From Stichopus chloronotus (taxonomy: Eukaryota; Echinodermata; Holothuroidea; Aspidochirotida; Stichopodidae): a stretch of 64,000 nucleotides of DNA. Below are positions 13,201 through 22,962 of this stretch, one piece after another. A program made the position numbers and the translations under genes. The first letter of the stretch is position 1. Every line of letters starts with the position of its first letter. The stretch is from NCBI GenBank assembly GCA_021234535.1, contig CM037843.1, positions 8,988,979 through 9,052,978 on the forward strand, written 5' to 3'. The notes beneath the pieces are model-generated. The model worked only from the letters and a program-made list of their open reading frames with translations. It made no database searches and was not told where the DNA came from.

Positions 13201-16200
13201 TGAAAATTTGTTGTTTTTTGTTTGTTTTTGAAGTGATTCAATATCTCAATACACAGCATGTAGGAGACATTGTTTCTTCAAAAGATGTATCACTATCTTT
13301 TATTTCAATTTCGTTTCTTTTGGGGGGCATTTAAAGACTTACATATTTTTAAGGAAAAAAAGAAAAACTGATGACTCTCATGTACAGTTTGATGTATTAG
13401 CTGTTTCTTGGGTCTAAAGTGCAAATTGTGTATATGTTGACCCTCAAATATCAGTTGAACAAGAGGCACTCAATTTGTATCTGTTTCATAGAGGGAGATA
13501 TTGTATACATCAACAATTGTTTTAATGTTGCTATTTATGTTTAATATCCTCAGTCTAACCTCCCCTGTCTTCCTTAAAAGTGATACCCAGAGTTATATAC
13601 TGGTGGCATTTATTGTGGCATTTATTGTTGCATTTATGGTAAAGATGGCAGCATTCCACAGTGCTAGAGGAAATCCTCCTTTGGAATATGCTTTGTTTAA
13701 AGATAAATACACCCTTTTGTAATGTGACCTATTTTCAGAAAAGGCTTACAATAATCCAGTTGAATGAGCACAGTGTGAGGTCTTTGATGGAATTGTGGCA
13801 TTGTGTCCTTTGACAACTTTTCTTTATTTGTCTTATCATCTAGCTGTGTACATTTCCATGAAACTGACGTCTTCGGAATATTTCCTTTTTTGTCAAAATA
13901 CTCAGAATAGATCACTTCGTCAGAATGTGGTTCACATTGTTATTATATGAAAACATGCAAAATGCCTTTTCTCCTACAGATTGTATGGTGTTAAGTTGAA
14001 ATCGTGTCACATTACAACTATGGTAGTGGTTCCTTCAGGTTGTTCAGAAATGTTGGTCCTTTATGGGCCATATGGACCATTTCATGAAATCGTGAAAAAT
14101 GTTTCTTTTTCTGCATATTTTGGTGTACAGTGTGAAAGGTTTGTCAAATTAGCATTGTAGTAGTGGAACCCTTTCCAGTATTAAAAATTTGTGTCTAATT
14201 TCAAATTGGGCCATAAATTACTACATTGTGCAGAGCAATAGCTTTTTTCTACAAGTTACTGTATGTTACAATGTTGAGGGGTTTTCATATTAATAGTATG
14301 GTAGTCAAAGCCATTGGCTGATCAGCATTCGTAGGGACAAAGGGGCTATTCTGCCATACATTTGTTTTCATTATTTACAGTATGTTGCTGAATGGGTATT
14401 ATTCAATCATTGAAAGAGGTAATTCCTCTCACAATGTAGATAGTTTATCAGTATTTAAATGTATTGTTTATATTTGGAAGAAGTTGACAGAGACTGAAGA
14501 AGTTTCTGTAAATCAAAGTGAAAGTTGTCAAATCTGTGTCAATATTACCAACAATTTGTTTTCCAAGTCATCATGGACTGGTCATTATTTATTGGGGTGG
14601 AATGAATTCATGCCAAACTGCCTTAAAGGAGGATAGTTTGTTTCCTATGAAGCTGAAATTTATCTTGGTTTCTAGTACCCAATGATACAGTAGTTGCACT
14701 GCAAACACCCTCTGTGCAAAGTATAAAGAGTACCAAAAACTGCATTTGGTGATAACGTTTGGATATTTAAAACCTTTTGTTGAAGCTCCAAATGGTTAAA
14801 ATAATCTTTACACAAGGAATCACATAGCCCATTGTGTTTTGTTATAGTGAAAATTGTAGTTTGAACGTTACAACAACTGCCTAATTGATGTGTTTCCATT
14901 TCTTTTTCAATTTACTTGTCAGGGTTATACATTTTATCCCTGCTCCTCTTTGCTTTATCAATCAGAGCAAACCTCACTGTTCGATGGTTTACTGCAGACC
15001 ACATCTCCAAATCTTGCCGAGCATCGTGAGCATGCAAAGACAATCAAGTCAGAGATGCTGAAGGATCTCAGAAAGAAGAAGAAACAACATGATGAGAACG
15101 TTCAAAAACTTGCAGAAGAAGCATCTCACAAAGAGGTTTGTTGGTTGATCCAAAGATGACAAATGATGGGCCTGTAAGACAGCCTAACTTATCTTTCTCA
15201 GTTGTGAGAGTTATCATAAAAGTAATAAACTGAGGAATGGGCTTAGACACCAGTGGAGAAGTTGCCAAAATGGTTATCAAAGATTATATTAGATAAGATA
15301 TCAGATATTAAAGTTGATGTTGCACCCATGGATGGTGCACTCATGGATACCAGAATATTGGTCATAATTGTATTTCAAATACCACACTCACTGTCAAATC
15401 CTCTGAGGCAAAGAAAACTGGCTTGTTTGAGCCAAATTAATTTCTTCTTTGCATGGTACAAACAGTGTCCAAATCAGTAATGGAATACCGGAAAGTAGGT
15501 TGACCTTCTTCAAACAAATTACAGTCCCCTTCCTTTTTCATCTCTTCTTAAATTAGCGTTAACTGTCAGAGGTTACAAAATAAAGAATGTGTGATTAAAA
15601 CAAAGGAAGCATAGTAATGTGTTGGCTAATGATGTACTGACTTACTTTACAGAATCAACCTTTTATTTGATGTTAAACATAAAATGGAATGTTGTAGTAA
15701 AAATATCTGATGTTGAATCTTACCTTTCTTGAGGAGTTCCCTGTAACCATATACCAGATGTTGCCAAGTGGTGGAATGCTTCTGTGTTTGTAAAAAATCA
15801 GGCTTCATTGATGTTACTTTAGCCATCAATCTACTATGGCATATTTGGGTAAACTTGTTATGGCTTTGCTTTAAATCTTTGGCATGTGAATAATTGTTTA
15901 TAGTGATCACACTTTACCAGCAAGCCTAGCTATGATTTTCTCTCTCTCCTTCAACAGATTCATCCCAGTGCCAATGACCTTGATTCCCTCAACAAACGTG
16001 CAGAGTCTGTGATGAAGAGGCTGCAGGTATTTGTAGTCTGGGAGAAAGATTTGAAAGTGCAGTAAAGTAAAACAAAAGAGAACATTCAAACAATGACAAT
16101 ATAGAGAAAGCATCATCTCATTCTTTCACTTCTGAAAGTGCTGATGTTAGAAAGTTGTTACATTTTCTTTTTTATATGGAACCAAAAAAAAAGGCACTGT

Positions 16201-18393
16201 CCATAAAGTGTGATGACAATTTTTTTTTTTTTAAATAACGTCGCATTTTAGCATGTTAAGGTTCAAGGCATAATAAAATTTTCAGCCAGCTACCACAACT
16301 TGTTAAGTTGGAGTAAATTCAGTCACTTAAATTCAGAGCCAGGCTTTTTCAACTGCTGAAATTTGCGGCCAGACTTTTTCCTGCTGGTATTACTTGAAAT
16401 CAAGAGTTGCATGCAGGTATACCAAACAGGTGATGGCTCTGTCCTTGTTTCTGGAACTGCCAGTGCCTGCTTATAATTTCAAAACGTTTTCTCACTTTAA
16501 GAAAGATGAACTACATCAACACATGTGTTGATAGGTTGCAAAGGTTGATACAACTTAAATAACCAACAAACCAGCTCTGGGTCTTCTTTGCCTCAGAAAT
16601 GCAACCTTTCACTTTATTTTGCATTTTGTTTGTTGTGCAAACCAAATTCTCTTTTAACATGTAAAGATAAATGACTGTAGTGTACAAAGACGACGGATTA
16701 CACACTGTTATCTGAAGTTGTCAAAAAATTTTGTAAGAAAAGCAAACTTTTCTTGGTATGTCGGTCCTGCTCCTTTCCTTGCAGTCCCATTTACATCACC
16801 TGCAAAACACTGACAGTTTGCTCTAGCCGCCTCCACCACACCCTCTTGCCATCCTAATCCTGTACTTTATTCCGTGACAGAAATAAAATATGATTCATGC
16901 AGATCAGTAATTTTTTTTTTCCTCCATTATTTATCTTCAGAGTTCCATAAACACATATAACAACAGTTGCAGATAACAACAAAAAAAGAAACTTTGAAGA
17001 CTTCCACTTTGAATAACAGATATCTTGTTTCACTACAATTGATTTTGAATACATTATGTACACTCTTGTCATATGACTGCAACAGTTGGTTCTTCTAAAC
17101 ATTTTATAATGTGAGACAGCTGAAATTATGTAGACCTACGTAGAAAAACATGCAAAAATATCAACACTTCAATGGAAGAGACCTGTGCAGGAACGAAATG
17201 TATCATAAATATAAAGATATGTGATTGCACTCTTACTCTGTTTGTAATTAAGGTTGGAGTGTTTTTTTTACAGAAAGAGTAAATTTAAACTTGTGAAAAA
17301 AATATCTACATTTGGAATACATCCTTCCCTTTTGCAGCTAAAAATGAAATATTTCATTTATAAAATTAGGTAACTATAAGTGTTCCCTGCCCAAAATGAA
17401 ATAAAAAATATACTTTCTAGAACCTTAATAAAGTGACTCGACAGAATTGGAAGAGTGAGAAAAAGATAAACTAGTTAGGACAGAGCAAAAGTTTTGACAT
17501 TAATACTTCTGCCCATGGGAGTCAGGTCTCTGGTAGACCATAAACAAATGGAGAGATTTCAGTCTTGAAAGTTTGGGCAGATATTTGGAACGAAAGAGAT
17601 CAGTAATTTAATTAATGTGAGATATTGTTTAAATTTTGGTTGATCTGTCAAAGCCTCTTCAAGCTTCCCTGGTAATGTTAGTATGCCTCTACTTGCTTAC
17701 CCATGAGGAGCAGTTCCTGTGTAAAGTTTCACTTTTCCTGACATGATAGAGAGTCTCTTGTGTGCAAGTACCTTGGCTGCAGTAATAATATCATGATGTC
17801 CATCATTTTTTGCATGTTGTTTTTTTTTCACCTCCAAAGCTTATTCAGACTGCAACAGCTAAACCTCCCTCATCACCAAAGAAGATGAAGAAGAGGAGAA
17901 AGTCATCCGGAAACAGAAATTTATCTCCTCATGTCAATGGTGACCTGGATGAGTAAGTTTGGAACTGTAAATGAGTGATGTTAACCCCCCCCCCTCCCAT
18001 ATCCTCTTACTATCTGTCTTTACTATTTCATTATTAGTTATTATTTTATCAGGTTTTTGATCATGAGCTGTTCATTTCTGATCAGTTATTACTTTTTGTC
18101 AGTTATTATTTATTATTAGCTATTTATTTGTCATAATTTATTCATGCATTATTAGTTAGTTACTTACCTAATCACAAACTATCTCAATCACCGTAGCATC
18201 AGCCATTGTAATATCACTGGAGACAAGAAATGGTGCAGTTAGCCTCCAAAATGTTGCTCTTGTCATGAGGTCTCAGGTCTTTATCAGCATTGTCTCTTGT
18301 ACTTTCCAATTAATGTTTTAAAAAACATGTTGCACTTTAATCACTTGCTGGTGCTGGTGCTGCTGCTGGTGCTGCTGGTGCTGCTGCTGGTGC

Positions 18394-18426
<33 letters not shown>

Positions 18427-21400
18427 TGCTGGTGCTGCTGCTGCTGCTGGTGGTGGTGCTGCTGGTGGTGGTGCTGCTGCTGCTGGTGCTGCTGTTGTGT
18501 GTTTTCATTCGGCCATTCCATTGTGATTGAAAACATTGTCTTTCGATATGTGTAACAATTTCCTGTCCCTTCTGTCACCCAAGTTTCTCAAATTAATTGA
18601 CAGTCGTGTCGTTATTCATATTTGCAACCGTTAAATTCCTTTTGCCATGTGGTCATTTATTCATTGACAGAGAAGAGGTGAGGAAGATTCGCCACGAGCG
18701 CTGGCTAGCGAAGAAGAACAGGGAGTACATCCAAAAGAAGGAATCTGTGCGACCGAAGAGTTGCCCGAGAATTGACCCGGAGGTTGTAGCTGCTACAGTC
18801 GGTGAGAAACTTATCAAAATTTAAAGAAATGCCTAAAGTAATGAGTGAGTCAATCCTGTATTTGTCTGTCATGTGTAAAGCCAAGGTTACCACAATATGG
18901 CAAATAAATAAATTCATGACAAATTAAGTTGTGCATGGAAAATGAAAAGTTTAAATGAGTAAATAAATCAGTTCAACTTATCAAACTTATCAATGGCAAT
19001 AAAACAGACTGTGACGTTCCACTAATTTCATATGTTTACGGTCTAAGTTGTAGTCCTTTAGACTCCGCAAAAGACGTTCCAACAAGACTACCCTGAGAGC
19101 CAAAAAAAAAGAACTATCATCTTATCCATAATCTATCGGCTTGAAAAAATCAACTTGTCAACTTTTCTGAGTCAAGTGGACTATTCCTGCATATTGCATT
19201 TAACTCAATGCACTGTTCTCATGTTATAGAAAGTAATTTTCATTTGATATATACTTCATTTTTAGAAAACAAACAGATGACAACATGACAAGACAGATTT
19301 AGGGTTTTACAAAATGGGAAAATTGTGGCTTTAGTCGTGTGTGTGTGAACAATGTTCCAGCTCTCTCCCAGTGTCAAAGTCAATATTTGGTGTGCATGGA
19401 TTGTACATTAATGGACAAGGATAATTTCCAATTCACTGTTGAAATTTACAAACTTTTAAACACTAAAAAAGTTGACCCTTCAAGTTTGTTGAAAACGTTG
19501 GCATTTATCTGCATCATATGAGATTGGTTGTCATTTCCAGATGTCAAAGTGTAACTGGTACCTTGCAGGCCTCTATGAATTGTTTTATTGACAGATCTCT
19601 ATTCCTGTCAAATATTTACGCTCCTTATGTCAAGAAATGCCCCTTACAGATGTGTGCAGAAATTGCACAACCATGCTTTTATTGTTTGTTTTCTGAGTCC
19701 TTTTGACCAGTTGGTCTCACTTACTGTCTGTAGTTCCAAAGCCCAATCAATGGCCCTTAATATATCAGGTATTCAGAAGTGTGAGGTTTTGCAAGGGACC
19801 ATTTCTTTCCATGTTAAATCCTTTTGTACATGCTTTTTGCCATTATTATGTATATTTCTTGGCAAAAAATATTCTTGTATAGATTTCTCAGAATGGTGCA
19901 TAACTTATTGAAAGTCTATTTTCCAAAGGTTAAAGGAGAAGGCAAGTCAGGACTTTTGACAATGTTAAATGAGAGACTAACATATGGTGAACACCATTAC
20001 CAAATTTCAGTTAAATACGTTGCTTAATTCCCAAGATATTGCAATTTGAATGCTCATATAAAAATTATGAGGAAGCTGCCATTTTGAGATTGTGATGACA
20101 TCACCAGACCACATGTGACTGAAAAGCTTTTGTTTTTCTTTATATTTCGTTGTCAATAAATTTTAACAGTCATGCATAGATTCAAGTCATAGTATTAATG
20201 ATTTGATTATTACATGATACACCTCAGTAATTCAACGCAAAATGTGTACAAGTGTGTTTCGGATTGATAGAAATAATAGGTAGAGAATATAAAGAAATGC
20301 ATTAAAATTTTTGCTGTCTGTGGTTATGTGACATCATTATTCGACTTACTCAAGTTGTTTTACATTCAACTTAGGCAAAAATGGAAGCACCCTTCTCTGA
20401 ATTTCAAAAGTGTGTAACTTGGATAGGAAACAATATTTCTGAATGAAACTTTGGGAAGATGTTTGTCAAACCCTTCTGCTTCACTTTGATAAATATATTC
20501 CCAGGGTTTCCTTCTCCTTTAGTATTATGTAGATGGTGATAATGTGAAATTATGGCATTTCTACACACTTGAAACTTTCAAATTTCAGGGAAAGAGCAGA
20601 AGGGGCAGATTGGAAGTTCCCCCCAGTGTTACACAGTGCTGTGTTTTAACATCCATTGTAAACCATCTTCATGTCAGAGCTTGGATGGTTTAGCAATGTT
20701 ATTAAAGTGTTAATACATTTTTATCGGTGTTTGCATCAAATACCTGACCGACCTGGTTCATAGATTGCTACCTGGATCCGAAGTTTCACTAACATAGACT
20801 GTCCTTGTGACAAAATGCAGCACATATCTCACTAAGAACAACTTCATTGTCATACCTGTATGTAAGATGCATGCCATTATATTAGCTTGCAAAGCAAAAT
20901 GTTATGTTATGGCTTCACAAAGAATCTGAAGCCTAACAGAATTTATATCTTTGGGTACCAGGTAGCAGGGTACGGACAGACTTTGGAAGGTGAAAGCCTG
21001 GAACAGAAATTTGCACCTAGTGCAAACACTAAAGTTAATGCCCTGTGGATCCACATTGAAAGCCAAGTTGAATCTTCTTCAGCTTTTTGGTGGGCTTGGT
21101 TTGTTTTTGAAATGACTTCTCTAATGTCTGTTGAACTGAAAATATAAAAAGTGACTGAAGTCATTGAGACTAATTTCTTATGAAAAATATGGTCATTTTG
21201 AATAAAAGCACACTGTTATAAAGAGCGTTTGTGAGGTCTACAGATGTGAATCTCAGTATTCCTTAGTTATAAACACAATGAGAACAAATATAGCTTATCC
21301 ATCACACAGGAATGAAAGCTCTATGGCAAGAATCTCATGAGTACAAACTTAGACGGGTCTTGAGTGTGACCAGAAACAGACCATCAAACGTGCCAGATTA

Positions 21401-22405
21401 CGCCAAGTCTCCGTATAGCAACAGAACGACCAGCGAGTGCGGTTTGTACAGGGCTTACTCCACCAAGGACACAAACGAGTTCTACAACCTCGATGGTACA
21501 GAGGTGGCTGCAAGACACAGGCAGCGTGGAAATGAACTTAATAGCCATATATATCCAAAGTCCTGGCAGATTAACAAGATAGATGTAAATGAGAACCAAC
21601 AAGAAACAGAGGAAGAAGTCTATGACCTCAAAGGTAGGTACCACCACAGTCTTGTAGACATTTGTCTGTAGTCGTGAGTCCATACCCATCTGTCTGTAAA
21701 CATCAATTTGCAACCATCAGTGTGTAACTGTCAGTGTGAAACCACCAGTCTGTAACAATCTGTGTGTAACAATCATCCTGTAATGATCAGTGTATAACCA
21801 ACCATCAGTCTGTAACCTTCAATCTGTAACTGTCAGTCTGTAACCATCAGTCTGTAACTACCAGTCTGTAACCATCAGTCTGTAACCACCAGTCTGTAAC
21901 CTTCAGTCTGTAAACATCAGTCTGTAACCATCAGTCTGTTACCATCAGTCTGTAACCATCACTCTGTAACTACCAGTCTGTAACCACCAGTCTGTAACCA
22001 TCAGTCTGTAAACATCAGTTTGTAACCAAAATAATGAGCACAATCTTCCTCATGCTATTTGATCCAGTCTTACTTGTTTAACAGAAATTGAGGTAGAGAT
22101 ACTTCTTTACAACCTATTGGCTCATAAAATGTTTATCCTTATGAACTGCTGGTTTGACCAATATTTGGTGATCATCTAAGCATTTGTTCAAAGATAGTGA
22201 TCCTTGTGGTAATACATTTCACACCCTATGAATTAATTAATGATCTTTACAATCTTACTAATATTTTCTTGCGTCCACAGCTTGCTACTCTCCAAGATGG
22301 GATGGTAAGCTCCGTCCCAGGAATCCGCTGCGCTTTCAGTCCTCATCAGAAAGATCCTCTTCGGGTCGAAAGTCGTCATCACGACTGAGCCAACATTCAT
22401 CGTAA
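1175..22405 (+). CDS. Ankyrin-repeat protein, 12 coding exons, 765 aa (gene span)
   Basis: Exons: 1175-1286, 2865-3164, 4291-4489, 7489-7622, 10568-10728, 12327-12786, 14966-15135, 15958-16026, 17840-17952, 18671-18801, 21310-21633, 22281-22405. Every junction is GT/AG, every phase matches, and the total is 2298 nt, so the frame closes at TAA. Residues about 30-325 form roughly 8 ankyrin repeats (TPLHLAA, GADI and related signatures), a fold that binds partner proteins. Residues 326-455 are acidic and low in complexity. Residues about 470-535 are Lys/Glu-rich and likely coiled coil. KKMKKRRK (549-556) resembles a nuclear localisation signal. The tail ends Ser/Arg-rich. There is no signal peptide or membrane span, so it is probably a cytosolic or nuclear scaffold. 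I do not recognise a specific vertebrate orthologue. The least certain parts are exon 1 and the choice between ATG 1175 (A at -3, preferred) and ATG 1199 (8 residues shorter). Confidence 0.85.
1975..2275 (+). repeat. AGGTCA-rich interspersed repeat, copy in intron 1
   Basis: The copy contains the family's landmarks in order: a 'cacgatatctcaagaagg' segment, a variable spacer, a 'caaaggtcatttg' segment and a 'gaggtca' segment, and then begins a second unit. It is diverged and has no perfect DR1 motif. It lies in the same orientation as the gene. Confidence 0.65.
2330..2755. repeat. Dispersed ggacaac-rich repeat, copy A
   Basis: Two stretches, one with a Phe/Trp-like run around 'ttttggttgtccaaacagaaa' (about 2430) and one running from 'accaaacagatatgtaatta' (about 2585) through 'tttgcttcagagagttactt' to 'ttagttgtccgacctgatt' (about 2730), match 7080-7330 in the same order. 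It is a diverged mobile repeat of unknown class, and no coding frame is retained. Confidence 0.55.
2865..3164 (+). CDS. Ankyrin gene exon 2 (ankyrin repeats 1-3)
   Basis: It encodes residues 38-138. Repeat signatures include LAEAGADVEAVDIHG, RPLHYAA, TPLLWAASQGADECCKILL and NAGADVLAKDDDGLT. The acceptor follows a pyrimidine tract ending CCCCAACAG, and the donor is GTGAGA. The phase is 1 at both ends. Confidence 0.92.
3165..4290 (+). other. Intron 2 of the ankyrin gene
   Basis: AT-rich sequence in which I see no repeats of note, no RNA gene and no further exon. Confidence 0.5.
4291..4489 (+). CDS. Ankyrin gene exon 3 (ankyrin repeats 4-5)
   Basis: It completes the codon left by exon 2 (giving A-LHYATTCNHPTFMELLV) and continues with NERGQTPLYFAIKGG, MDAVQILLKHG and QDNDGN, which is textbook ankyrin spacing. 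It ends in phase 2 at a GTAAAA donor. Confidence 0.9.
4700..5830 (+). repeat. AGGTCA-rich interspersed repeat, tandem copies in intron 3
   Basis: Seven or more units of roughly 120-160 bp each carry 'caatatctcaag', 'agaaccctattgtttttggtggaggtcaaaggtcat' type wording and a 'gtggtca' tail (split here over positions). A perfect DR1 (AGGTCA-A-AGGTCA) sits at 4974-4986 with two further AGGTCA half-sites at 4991 and 5001. Orientation is sense with respect to the gene. Confidence 0.8.
6569..6706. repeat. 21-bp minisatellite, about 6 copies
   Basis: On the minus strand the unit is close to GATTATTTCAAAGGGAAGACT, so the period equals 7 codons and reads as a diverged DYFKGKT peptide repeat. One copy is interrupted by an in-frame TAA with a shift. 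It lies in intron 3 of the ankyrin gene, antisense to it. Confidence 0.7.
7080..7330. repeat. Dispersed ggacaac-rich repeat, copy B
   Basis: It is colinear with 2430-2755: 'ttttggttgttcaaacagaaa', then 'accaaatagataattattta', then 'ctttgcttcaaaaattattc', then 'tttggttgtccgaagtgatt'. Both copies lie in introns of the same gene. Confidence 0.55.
7489..7622 (+). CDS. Ankyrin gene exon 4 (ankyrin repeats 6-7)
   Basis: It encodes PAHLAVSLDSQCSLQILQQ, GGNLELKNKKG and TLPIHEAARDSHI (residues 204-248). The acceptor follows TCTATTTTGCTTCCAG, and the donor GTAAAT leaves one base. The phases match both neighbours. Confidence 0.92.
8030..8545 (+). repeat. AGGTCA-rich interspersed repeat, copy in intron 4
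   Basis: A GT-rich microsatellite (8030-8080) leads into about four units of the family with 'gaagggaagctttggcagat' and 'ctcatatttggtatgtag' segments. A perfect DR1 lies at 8338-8350. The array is in sense orientation. The same GT-tract-then-repeat arrangement occurs at 1938 and 4690, so the microsatellite is probably part of the element. Confidence 0.8.
9747..9910. mobile_element. Small MITE, about 164 bp
   Basis: The terminal inverted repeats are AGGTTAATCAAC(AC)TGGA at 9747-9764 and its complement TCCAAAGTTGATTAACCT at 9892-9909. A second, internal palindrome pairs GGTTAATGCAC (9782-9792) with GTGCATTAACC (9864-9874), so the whole element can fold into one hairpin. I see no clear target-site duplication. 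It is non-coding. Confidence 0.6.
10568..10728 (+). CDS. Ankyrin gene exon 5 (ankyrin repeats 7-8)
   Basis: It encodes DALSFLLQAGCQVSTPDD and AGMTPLHLAASSGSLSACSK, then LIDAGADINAVYQNEK (residues 249-302). This contains the best single match to the ankyrin consensus in the protein. It ends exactly on a codon at GTAGGT. Confidence 0.95.
10729..12326 (+). other. Intron 5 of the ankyrin gene
   Basis: Mostly unremarkable AT-rich DNA except for a CpG-rich patch at about 11,155-11,350. That patch ends in an inverted repeat: CGTACCATTCT (11,304-11,314) and AGAATGGTACG (11,335-11,345). No additional exon is seen. Confidence 0.45.
12327..12786 (+). CDS. Ankyrin gene exon 6 (end of ankyrin array and acidic linker)
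   Basis: It begins with GYPVTALDLASLKSVECAKL, the last ankyrin-like repeat, and passes at about residue 326 into a hydrophilic linker rich in Asp, Glu, Lys, Ser and Thr that contains an Asn run. It is the largest exon (460 nt, residues 303-455). The acceptor is TTTCACAG and the donor GTTAGT, leaving one base. Confidence 0.93.
12787..14965 (+). other. Intron 6 of the ankyrin gene
   Basis: 2.2 kb of AT-rich DNA. Two weakly similar stretches around 13,040 and 13,228 share 'ctcaatata...ggagacattgt'. I see no gene or mobile element with defined ends. Confidence 0.45.
14966..15135 (+). CDS. Ankyrin gene exon 7 (coiled-coil region)
   Basis: It encodes QTSLFDGLLQTTSPNL followed by a Lys/Glu-rich helix (EMLKDLRKKKKQHDENVQKL; residues 457-512). 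The acceptor at 14,965 (CTTTATCAATCAG) was chosen over an upstream CAG at 14,920-14,922 because only it gives the two bases needed to keep exon 6 in frame. The donor is GTTTGT. Confidence 0.85.
15136..15957 (+). other. Intron 7 of the ankyrin gene
   Basis: About 0.8 kb of intronic DNA with no feature that I can support. Confidence 0.4.
15958..16026 (+). CDS. Ankyrin gene exon 8 (23 codons)
   Basis: A small in-phase exon encoding IHPSANDLDSLNKRAESVMK plus RLQ, continuing the helical region. The acceptor is preceded by TTCTCTCTCTCCTTCAACAG, and the donor is GTATTT. Both borders fall between codons, so the exon could be skipped without a frame change. Confidence 0.85.
16027..17839 (+). other. 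Intron 8 of the ankyrin gene
   Basis: 1.8 kb with several A/T homopolymer tracts (for example 16,220 and 16,911). I found no exon, RNA gene or bounded mobile element. Confidence 0.4.
17840..17952 (+). CDS. Ankyrin gene exon 9 (basic cluster)
   Basis: It encodes LIQTATAKPPSSPKKMKKRR and KSSGNRNLSPHVNGDLD (residues 536-572). The PKKMKKRRK run looks like a monopartite nuclear localisation signal with neighbouring Ser-Pro sites. The donor is GTAAGT, phase 2. Confidence 0.88.
18346..18497. repeat. CTG/GTG trinucleotide repeat in intron 9
   Basis: About 50 uninterrupted triplets of CTG and GTG, arranged as CTGCTGGTG blocks, lie 173 bases upstream of exon 10. Both strands are open in all phases, giving spurious Leu/Val or Gln/His frames, which I do not regard as genes. 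A run this pure is likely to be length-polymorphic. Confidence 0.95.
18671..18801 (+). CDS. Ankyrin gene exon 10 (conserved-looking basic helix)
   Basis: It encodes EEVRKIRHERWLAKKNREYI and QKKESVRPKSCPRIDPEVVA (residues 573-616). The RHERWLAKKNREYIQKKE segment looks like an amphipathic basic helix and has the GC-richer codon use of constrained sequence. The donor is GTGAGA, phase 1. Confidence 0.9.
18802..21309 (+). other. Intron 10 of the ankyrin gene
   Basis: 2.5 kb dominated by a terminal-inverted-repeat element at 19,931-20,521. Outside it I see no exon and no RNA gene. Confidence 0.45.
19931..20521. mobile_element. TIR-bounded non-autonomous element, 591 bp
   Basis: The ends TAAAGGAGAAGG at 19,931 and its complement CCTTCTCCTTTA ending at 20,521 match perfectly over 12 bases, and 17 of 21 bases match overall. 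The interior is AT-rich and non-coding, with 'ccaagatattgcaatttgaa' and 'gatgacatcacc' segments. I see no clear target duplication, so the superfamily is unassigned. Confidence 0.5.
21310..21633 (+). CDS. Ankyrin gene exon 11 (C-terminal tail)
   Basis: It encodes residues 617-724, beginning G-MKALWQESHEYKLRRVL and including NVPDYAKSPYSNRTTSECGL and YNLDGTEVAARHRQRGNELN. It is polar, rich in Tyr, Asn and Arg, and has no recognised domain. The acceptor is CACACAG and the donor GTAGGT. Confidence 0.92.
21690..22027. repeat. 14-bp minisatellite in intron 11
   Basis: About 24 head-to-tail copies of AGTCTGTAACCATC, with ACC/ACT and CATC/CACC variants, begin some 56 bases after the exon 11 donor. 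Each copy contains a GTAAC that resembles a weak 5' splice site. Confidence 0.95.
22281..22405 (+). CDS. Ankyrin gene exon 12 (stop codon)
   Basis: It encodes ACYSPRWDGKLRPRNPLRFQ and then a Ser/Arg-rich end, SSSERSSSGRKSSSRLSQHS-S, closed by TAA at 22,403-22,405. The acceptor follows TTCTTGCGTCCACAG. Confidence 0.92.
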
Positions 22406-22956
22406 AGCTTCATCGACACAGATCAGCATTGCCTGGTAGTCCTCTTTTTACACACTCACACAGTGACCATATCCTATCAGACAGAAGGTCATCTTGAAAA
22501 AAAAGAGCCAACAGTAAATGCCATTTTCAGAGTACAGGACCCACTGTACCCCCACTGTAGGATCTTCCTGTCGGTGCTGCCATAAGCCAGCACAATGCTG
22601 AAAGTGGGAGCAACCACACATACAGATACATCTGGGTATAGAGGAGCAATCAAGATGAGGTGTGTGGTGTCAAGAGACACATATGCAGGGAGGATGATGA
22701 CCACTCAAACCGGTAATTTTCAGGGCACAGGCCTAGAGTCTTCACCACATGGACATTAACATCTATCTTTGACGGTAGAATGTCTTCCAGAAGACTATGT
22801 CCAGATGTGGTCCACAATTTGACGAGGATCCGTTGGGAATTGTGTCCGACACAAGAAACAAATCATTGTTTATTGTCTATGTAATATTAGGCAGCCTACA
22901 TGACTTTCAGAGCATTCATGTTCTCAGAGAACCTTCTAAATTTCCTCCATATAAAG

Positions 22957-22962
22957 AATAAA
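22957..22962 (+). terminator. Candidate poly(A) signal of the ankyrin gene
   Basis: The first canonical AATAAA downstream of the stop codon lies 552 bases into the presumed 3' UTR. Confidence 0.45.

Noticed and set aside
14923..14965. Earlier acceptor at 14,922 for ankyrin exon 7
   Set aside because: It would put exon 7 in phase 0, which does not match the phase-1 end of exon 6. The AG at 14,965 does match.
18297..18578. Leu/Val-rich frame (plus) and Gln/His-rich frame (minus) of 77-86 codons
   Set aside because: Both are translations of the CTG/GTG triplet tract within intron 9 and have no independent coding evidence.
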